Assembly: GCF_017562075.2 (NCBI RefSeq)
Contig: NC_054085.1
Span: 8,167,259-8,231,258, forward strand
Source: Anopheles merus
Lineage: Eukaryota; Arthropoda; Insecta; Diptera; Culicidae
Direction: 5' to 3'
Length of the DNA stretch: 64,000 nt
A program made the position numbers and the translations under genes. The notes beneath the pieces are model-generated. The model ran no database searches, was not told the DNA's origin, and saw only the letters and a list, made by a program, of their open reading frames with translations. Shown here one piece after another: positions 58,279-64,000 of the stretch; position 1 is the stretch's first letter; each line of letters starts with the position of its first letter.

Positions 58279-59132
58279 GTAAGTAATACGACTGGGAACC
58301 GGACAAGGCAGGGGAAAATGCACAGGGGCCAGCTTGAGGTGGGCTTTTCGGAGCATTCTCTCTGTAGCCGTAGTTGCGAATCCAAACGATATGGTGAAAG
58401 GAGGGAAAAAACGCCCGTCCGCTGTTACTTAATCGCTATCAAGAAGAAGTGGTTCGAAGTCCACGCGTCGTCGTGGCGGGGCACGATAATGAAACTGCCG
58501 CACGGGTCGTTAATGAATGTACATACATTGCCCTTCCCGTGGGCCAGGTAGGCGATACAGTTGATATGGCAAAACACATTCATTGAATCATGCGCTTAAG
58601 TCATACGAAATTCGTGGTCGATTTTCTGCTACTGCCGAATCATTTTGGATCTTTCTATTTGCTGTTTAAAACGGCAGACAAAAAAAAATAGAAAGTTTTG
58701 CCCAAAACATGCCCCCAAAATAACAAAGTAGGCCTTCATCTCTTGAAACGAGACAAGTTTGTGTCGTTCGTTTCGGCATTGCACTTGAGTTAGAAACAGA
58801 GTTTTCAGTCTCCAAACGGAAGGTGTTGCCCGACCTCTCCGCCGCACCGACCAGCCGCGAAGGTAGCTGGTGCCTGGGTCCGCCGTGGAGACGAGCAGCA
58901 ATTCGAACTAAGCCCCGCTTCACTAACACCGCCAGGAACTCCGCCTTCGAGATCCCTTTGGCAAAAGTTCGCGCCTCACAGCGACTGCCTTCCAGCTAGT
59001 TTCCCCAGGCTTTCGGGGGGCTATGCAGATGGAAGGGGAACCTTTACCGCAGAAACTCTCAAGAGGAGAAGCTCAAGGAGTAGAGAGTGAGCGAGCAGAG
59101 ATCGGATTCGACTTCGCCTTTCTGCCTACTGG
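58279..59132 (+). other. Intron of the reductase gene
   Basis: Sequence between the exon 2 donor and the second BEL element. Short open frames on both strands have no recognisable domains. I see no repeats with boundaries. Confidence 0.55.
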
Positions 59133-59720
59133 TGTCCGCCGAGGATTACCACTGGAGGGGTCCAATAGCGGATCAATAAGCTTTCGAAGATTATATCGTT
59201 TCGGGAGTGAAATAATATATTGCGTTTCGTTTCTCTTGCTTAGCTCCTTTTGTTTATTTTCAGTTAGGAAAGGGATGATTTTACAGCGTGTTTTTCTAGC
59301 GATGGATAACATCCTTTTCTAGGAAAAATATTCTTCCTTAGGTGAGGCGAAAAATATATTAGGATCGAACGCGATCCTCTACTACCGCGCCCTGGACACC
59401 TATCTCTAACGCTAAATTATGTTTCTAATTCTGTGTAGTGCATACTAGGTTTTTATTAGGAAATTCCTGGCCTTAGTCGAAAAATGTCCTGATGAGGACG
59501 AAGGGAAAATATTTATTCGAGGATCGAACGCGATCCTTTTTAATAGTGTACCGCATTCCTGCCGCATGCACTACCTAGTACGCTCGGATACTAGGCGCTT
59601 AGAACCATAGAGGATGCTCTATTCTAATTTACTTATCTGCCTATCGTACGCGCTACTACCACCATCACATACACAGCGCGTTCGCTCGCTTGTGCTCGCA
59701 TCTGATAAGCCTGAGCGACA
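59133..59720 (-). repeat. 3' LTR of BEL element 2 (one boundary tentative)
   Basis: Read on the minus strand, a polypurine tract (GAGGGGAAGGA, 59731-59721) is followed at 59720 by TGTCGCTCAGG, the same kind of start as the LTR of BEL element 1. A plausible far end is ...GGCGGACA at 59133, with AATAAA inside, but other ends are possible because the second LTR lies outside the window. It carries two copies of the near-palindrome GGATCGAACGCGATCC (59362-59377 and 59521-59536). Confidence 0.5.
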
Positions 59721-59784
59721 TCCTTCCCCTCGTAATACAACCCGTTGGTTGGATTACCTGTACCTTGGTGAATGGCTTTCAATT

Positions 59785-62700
59785 CTATTGATTACACCTG
59801 TTTGATTTAGCAACGCTAGTTGTTCCATTATTAAACTCTTTTCTTTTCCTGCTATGTAAGTTTAATATGTGTTCCTTCGCAGTGACATCCAGCGACGCTA
59901 CCTTTACCGCTGGACGTTTGATTATACCGCTGGCGGTCTGCACTGCTACCGATCGTACTTGGTCGTCTGCAGCTCGATGCACTTCAACTATCCGCCCTTT
60001 TAGCCATTTTCCCGGAGGCGCGTTGTCGTCCGATAGTACCACGATGTCATCCACCGTCAAGGGTACCACTTTGCTCGTCCATTTGTCTCTCTTAAGAAGC
60101 GTTGGTAAATACTCCTTTTTCCATTTGTCCCAGAAGATTTTAGAGTGGTGTTGGACTAATTTGTATTGCTGACGTTCGATGCTAGAGGTAGTCAGCGCCA
60201 TAGGTGGAATTGCAGTACCACTCCTACCTATCAAAAAATGAAAAGGGGTTAAGATCTCCTCTTCGTCTCTAGTGGTGGGTATGTGTGTTAATGGCCGTGA
60301 ATTCAAAATGAATTCAATCTGAAGTAACGTAGCCATTAACGTTTCTGGTGAGGGTTTCCTCAGCCTGTATTCTTCCATCATCTGTCGAAGTCCCTTCTTT
60401 ATAGTCTGGATCTGCCGTTCCCAGATTCCGCCAAAGTGTGGAGCCGATGGCGGGTTGAAATGCCACTCAATTTTGAACTGCAACGCTGCTTCCTTGCCCA
60501 TCCAGGCATCTATATCCATCAGTAGTTGACGTAGTTCTCGTTCTGCTCCGACGAAATTCGTCCCGTTGTCGCTGTAAAGGTGGCTGACTTTTCCTCGTCG
60601 GTGCTGAAAGTTCTTTAGACAGACTAGGAAGCTGTCTGTATCCAGCTTCTTTGCCAGCTCAAGGTGTACAGCTCGCGTTGACATGCACATGAATAGTACA
60701 CCCCAACGCTTCTCCGTCGAACGTTTTACAGCTACTTCTAACGGTCCAAAGTAGTCTACGCCGGTGTGCAGGAATGGTGGGTTGTATGGCGTAGCGCGAT
60801 ATTCTGGAAGCGGGGCCATCATCGGAGAAACTGGTTTCGCAGAGTGCAGGATGCACCACTGGCAGCATCGTTTTACGTTGTTTAGGACTGCTCTCACATT
60901 GATTATCCAGAACTCTTGTCGTAATTCGCCGATCACAACATTGTCCGCCTGATGTAATGTCCTCTCATGATAATCACGAACAACAAGTTTGGTGATTCGA
61001 TGTTTCTGAGGCAAGATGATTGGAGTTCTTGCTGATGACGGCATGGCCTGGATTTTCTCCAATCTGCTTCTGGAACGGATGACACCTCTTTCATCCATAA
61101 AAGGAACTAACTTGTTTAGCGCACTTTCCCTTTTCACATTTTGACCATTTCCTAAAGCCTTGATCTCTTCAGGAAAGCCATGTGATTGCGCCATTTTATA
61201 AAGATATGATCGTGCTGCTTCCGCATCCGACATCTTGATCGTCGGATCAAATGACCTTTTGTTGATTATGTACTGGACAAATTTTCGAAGAAATATCGTG
61301 TGGCGAACCAGTCTTGTCCAGCTAGAATAGTTTTCTACGGATATTAATTCGCCTGATTCTGACATGGTCAATACCATCTCTTCTTGGGTCTCATACTCTC
61401 GCTTTGACGTAGGCCAATCAAACTCTGGTTTCAATAAGAACTCGGGTCCATACTTCCACAGATTCTCGTTGTTCGTGATTTTGGTTGCCGCGTCTGCAGG
61501 ATTTTCCTTACTTGGCACCCAACGCCACTGGTCCATTGTCGTTGTTTCTAGAATTTCACTCACACGATGGGTTACAAATTGTTGGTACTTCCGTTTTCTA
61601 TTTTTGATCCACCCGAGGACAGTTTGGGAATCACTCCAAAATACGGACCGGTTAATCTCAATGCGAAGTTCCGCTATCACTGTCTTCGCTAGTCGAGTTC
61701 CTAGTAGCGCTGCCTGTAGCTCAAGACGAGGAATTGACAGCTGTTTAATGGGTGCCACTCGCGCCTTTGCCGCAAGTAGATGATTTGTGAAGATGTTGCC
61801 ATCATAGCTTCTTGCGTAAACGCACGCGGCGAAGGCGTCTTTAGATGCACCGACGAACGTATGGATCTCCGTAAACAAGGCTGCTGCTGGTCTGATGCAC
61901 CGTGGTACGACGAAGTCACCGATGTTGTTTAACTGCTTCAACCAACTACGCCAGGCGTCAGCTAGGTCTGACGGTATTTGCTGGTCCCAATCTTTTACTG
62001 CGATGTGTATTCCACGTAACTGTATTCGTCCTTGAATGGTGATATGGCTTATCAAGCCTGCTGGGTCGTAGACGCTCATTACCAAACTTACTGCTTCTCT
62101 CTTTGTTGGGTTTCGTTGTGAACGCAGCAAATCGTTTCGTACATGCAGTTTGTTGAGGTTGTAGCCGAAAACGTCTGACTTGGTGTTCCAATACACCCCG
62201 AGAATCTTTTCATAGGGTCCGTTCTTTTCCTCAAACGAAACAATGGTTTCACCGACCTGCCTTCTGTCTGCTGGAATTGACTGTAGAAGCGTATCCGAAT
62301 TACTTATGAAGTTGCGGATATAAAACCCGGCATGTTCGTGAACATTAATCACTTGATTGGTTGTTTCTTGGGCAATAGCGTCAGAGGTAAAACTATCGAT
62401 GTAGTCATCCACGTAGTGCTGGCTCACGATGGCGTCGTATGCCAAGGGGTGGGACGCCTTGTGACGAGAAGCGTTTTCGTTTTTTACGGCCTGAGCACAC
62501 GCTGGAGAACAGGTAGCGCCAAACGTCATTACTTGCATAACAAATATTTCTGGTGTTTTCTGCTCGTTGCATTCTCGCCATAGTATGCTTTGTGCGTATT
62601 GGTCCTCCGAACGCACCTTCACCTGGTGAAACATCTCTTTGATGTCACCAGCAACTGCCGTGTTGCCTTCCCGAAATCTCAATAATACTCCGAAGAGTGA

Positions 62701-64000
62701 TGTCGTTGCATCGGGTCCTGCCAACAGTTGCGAATTAAGAGATATTCCCTGCACTTTCGATGCTGCGTCGAAGACTATGCGAGGTTTTGGTTCTTGTTTG
62801 TTCGAGTTTGTCACAATAAAGTGTGGCAAATAGTACACTCGGGTAGGTGGTTTCAATAGTTCTGCTGCCGTTAGCTTTCGCAAATAACCCTTTGAGATAT
62901 ACTCCTTGAATGTGCGCAACGCCCATTCCTTTAGTTTGGGTTGTTTTTGCAGTTGCCCTTCTAGGCTCTGTAATCTGCCTAGAGCGTTCCTATAGCTGTC
63001 GGGGAATTGAACTTCATTCGTTCTCCATAAAAGCCCAATCTCGTACCTTCCGTTCTCGTACTTCATCGTTTGTTTGATGATATTGCAAGCTCTTTCATGT
63101 TCTTCGCTGCATACTTGTTTAGCTTCAAGCTTTACCCCAAAATCTTCCGTAGAGAAGTAGTTTTTTAACATTGTGTTCATGCTTTCTTCTTCTTGCATGA
63201 TCATTACTCTTTCTGGATCGTCACTGAGTACGTTTTCTTTTCCGAATACTAACCAGCCAAGTTTAGTCTTTATCCCGATGGGCTGGTTGTCTAACCCTGT
63301 TTTCCGATCAAGCGGAAGGATTAGTTGGCTGTGGTTAAGGCCGATTAGCAAGGTTGGTCTCACATCTGCAAAGCTCTTCAGTGGAATGCTTGAAAGATGA
63401 GGATATTCTTTTTTAAGTCTTTCTGCATTAATGGTCTGCATAGGAAGGTTCAAGTTCATGAGCGTTCTTGCATCATCTATGAAGTGTTCTACGTTGTTGC
63501 TTCCAGTTACGTTGAACTTTACTCTACGACTCTTCGAATCACAATTTTCTATATTGCCAGTCCACTTCAGTTTAAGGGGATCGCAATCTCCCTTTAGATC
63601 CAGTTTTTTGGCTATATTTTCCTCTAAAAGTGTTAATGAGGAACCTGGGTCAAGGAATGCGTATGTACTGACGGCTAAAGTCCCGTTTCGTAGGGTAACT
63701 GGCACTATCTGATAATATATTTTTTGTTTCGCCCTTGAAACTTCGTCATGTTGCAGATGATGATATGATGTTTGGGCGTTGCTTTCACTATATGTGATAG
63801 GATGGTGCTCCCTTACAACTTCGTGGTGTTGATTTACCGATTGTGCTCTATTTTCGTTATGCATTAAGGGGTGGTGCGGTCCCGTACACCCGTTCACACC
63901 ACAGCCCTTCCAGATTCTGCAATCAGTAAGCTTATGGTTCGTGAAGCGTAAACAGCCGTGACACAGACCAGCCCTTACTATTGTCTTCCATCTTTCGCTG
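59785..64000 (-). CDS. BEL/Pao Gag-Pol, 3' part, open to the window edge
   Basis: The frame is open without a stop from 64000 down to 59785, about 1404 codons, entering the window within the Gag zinc knuckles (CHGC and following Cys/His near 63945-63870). Then come the protease with LDPGSS (near 63650), reverse transcriptase with the YVDDY box (near 62415), RNase H (FVGASKDAF near 61850, FWSDSQTVLGW near 61640), the integrase zinc domain (DYHERTLHQ to CCQWC, about 60980-60860), the integrase core (DYFGPL, YSDNGTNF near 60570, GGIWERQ near 60425) and a C-terminal DUF5641-like domain. No frame damage is visible, unlike the copy at 19 kb, so this copy may be functional if the part beyond the window is intact. 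Confidence 0.93.
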   Translation of the reverse strand, partial: SERWKTIVRAGLCHGCLRFTNHKLTDCRIWKGCGVNGCTGPHHPLMHNENRAQSVNQHHEVVREHHPITYSESNAQTSYHHLQHDEVSRAKQKIYYQIVPVTLRNGTLAVSTYAFLDPGSSLTLLEENIAKKLDLKGDCDPLKLKWTGNIENCDSKSRRVKFNVTGSNNVEHFIDDARTLMNLNLPMQTINAERLKKEYPHLSSIPLKSFADVRPTLLIGLNHSQLILPLDRKTGLDNQPIGIKTKLGWLVFGKENVLSDDPERVMIMQEEESMNTMLKNYFSTEDFGVKLEAKQVCSEEHERACNIIKQTMKYENGRYEIGLLWRTNEVQFPDSYRNALGRLQSLEGQLQKQPKLKEWALRTFKEYISKGYLRKLTAAELLKPPTRVYYLPHFIVTNSNKQEPKPRIVFDAASKVQGISLNSQLLAGPDATTSLFGVLLRFREGNTAVAGDIKEMFHQVKVRSEDQYAQSILWRECNEQKTPEIFVMQVMTFGATCSPACAQAVKNENASRHKASHPLAYDAIVSQHYVDDYIDSFTSDAIAQETTNQVINVHEHAGFYIRNFISNSDTLLQSIPADRRQVGETIVSFEEKNGPYEKILGVYWNTKSDVFGYNLNKLHVRNDLLRSQRNPTKREAVSLVMSVYDPAGLISHITIQGRIQLRGIHIAVKDWDQQIPSDLADAWRSWLKQLNNIGDFVVPRCIRPAAALFTEIHTFVGASKDAFAACVYARSYDGNIFTNHLLAAKARVAPIKQLSIPRLELQAALLGTRLAKTVIAELRIEINRSVFWSDSQTVLGWIKNRKRKYQQFVTHRVSEILETTTMDQWRWVPSKENPADAATKITNNENLWKYGPEFLLKPEFDWPTSKREYETQEEMVLTMSESGELISVENYSSWTRLVRHTIFLRKFVQYIINKRSFDPTIKMSDAEAARSYLYKMAQSHGFPEEIKALGNGQNVKRESALNKLVPFMDERGVIRSRSRLEKIQAMPSSARTPIILPQKHRITKLVVRDYHERTLHQADNVVIGELRQEFWIINVRAVLNNVKRCCQWCILHSAKPVSPMMAPLPEYRATPYNPPFLHTGVDYFGPLEVAVKRSTEKRWGVLFMCMSTRAVHLELAKKLDTDSFLVCLKNFQHRRGKVSHLYSDNGTNFVGAERELRQLLMDIDAWMGKEAALQFKIEWHFNPPSAPHFGGIWERQIQTIKKGLRQMMEEYRLRKPSPETLMATLLQIEFILNSRPLTHIPTTRDEEEILTPFHFLIGRSGTAIPPMALTTSSIERQQYKLVQHHSKIFWDKWKKEYLPTLLKRDKWTSKVVPLTVDDIVVLSDDNAPPGKWLKGRIVEVHRAADDQVRSVAVQTASGIIKRPAVKVASLDVTAKEHILNLHSRKRKEFNNGTTSVAKSNRCNQ

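Larger units (their letters stand above)
59133..64000 (-). mobile_element. Second BEL/Pao retrotransposon, cut by the window edge
   Basis: A minus-strand element with a 3' LTR at about 59133-59720 and a pol frame open to the end of the window. Its proteins follow the same BEL/Pao order as element 1 but are clearly divergent, and it has no ORF between pol and the LTR (about 65 bp apart), so there is no env. It sits downstream of the second exon of the reductase gene, in opposite orientation, and probably inside its intron; the target duplication cannot be checked here. Confidence 0.9.

Noticed and set aside
58282..58551. Plus-strand ORF continuing past reductase exon 2
   Set aside because: It reads through the GTAAGT donor in another frame and has no similarity to the reductase membrane region.

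Overview
The window looks like nuclear DNA from a mosquito, most likely Anopheles. The intron-containing genes have GC-rich exons and close animal orthologs: exportin-2/Cse1, the Shark tyrosine kinase, the scavenger decapping enzyme DcpS, a UBE3D-type protein and trans-2-enoyl-CoA reductase. They sit in AT-rich DNA filled with BEL/Pao, hAT, PIF/Harbinger-like, P-like, mariner-like and non-LTR transposon sequence. Species assignment is inference from gene and transposon content.

Layout. 1-11.4 kb: no gene recognised; probably long intron or intergenic DNA upstream of the first gene. 11.5-15.6 kb (+): nine exons of a type II membrane protein with a Frizzled domain and three LDL-receptor class A repeats, corin-like but with no protease domain; its 5' exons are not recognised. 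18.0-26.3 kb (+): a complete BEL/Pao retrotransposon with identical 314-bp LTRs, a GGTCA target duplication, a PHD-finger Gag, a Pol broken by one in-frame TAG, and an Env-like ORF in two frames. 27.7-28.9 kb: two small secreted C-type lectins, head to head, with a TATA box each. 29.2-33.7 kb: no gene; repeats, including a GAGTCG inverted tandem array. 33.8-46.5 kb (+): the Shark kinase (SH2-ankyrin-SH2-kinase). Its apparent 8.5-kb first intron holds many transposons, including a nested stack: non-LTR relics, a PIF/Harbinger-like MITE split by a P-like element carrying a THAP exon, and a hAT MITE inside that. 48.1-51.5 kb (-): Cse1/exportin-2, six exons, complete. 54.0-56.9 kb (+): DcpS and a UBE3D-type gene only 89 bp apart. 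57.8-58.3 kb (+): first two exons of enoyl-CoA reductase; the rest lies beyond the window. 59.1-64.0 kb (-): the 3' part of a second BEL/Pao element, with an open pol and no env, probably inside the reductase intron.

The host genes are unrelated housekeeping, signalling and immune functions and form no operon-like system. The distinctive content is mobile DNA: two different BEL/Pao lineages, one with an Env-like gene, and a transposon stack whose target-site duplications give the order of insertion. I found no CRISPR array, rRNA, tRNA or clearly new molecular system.
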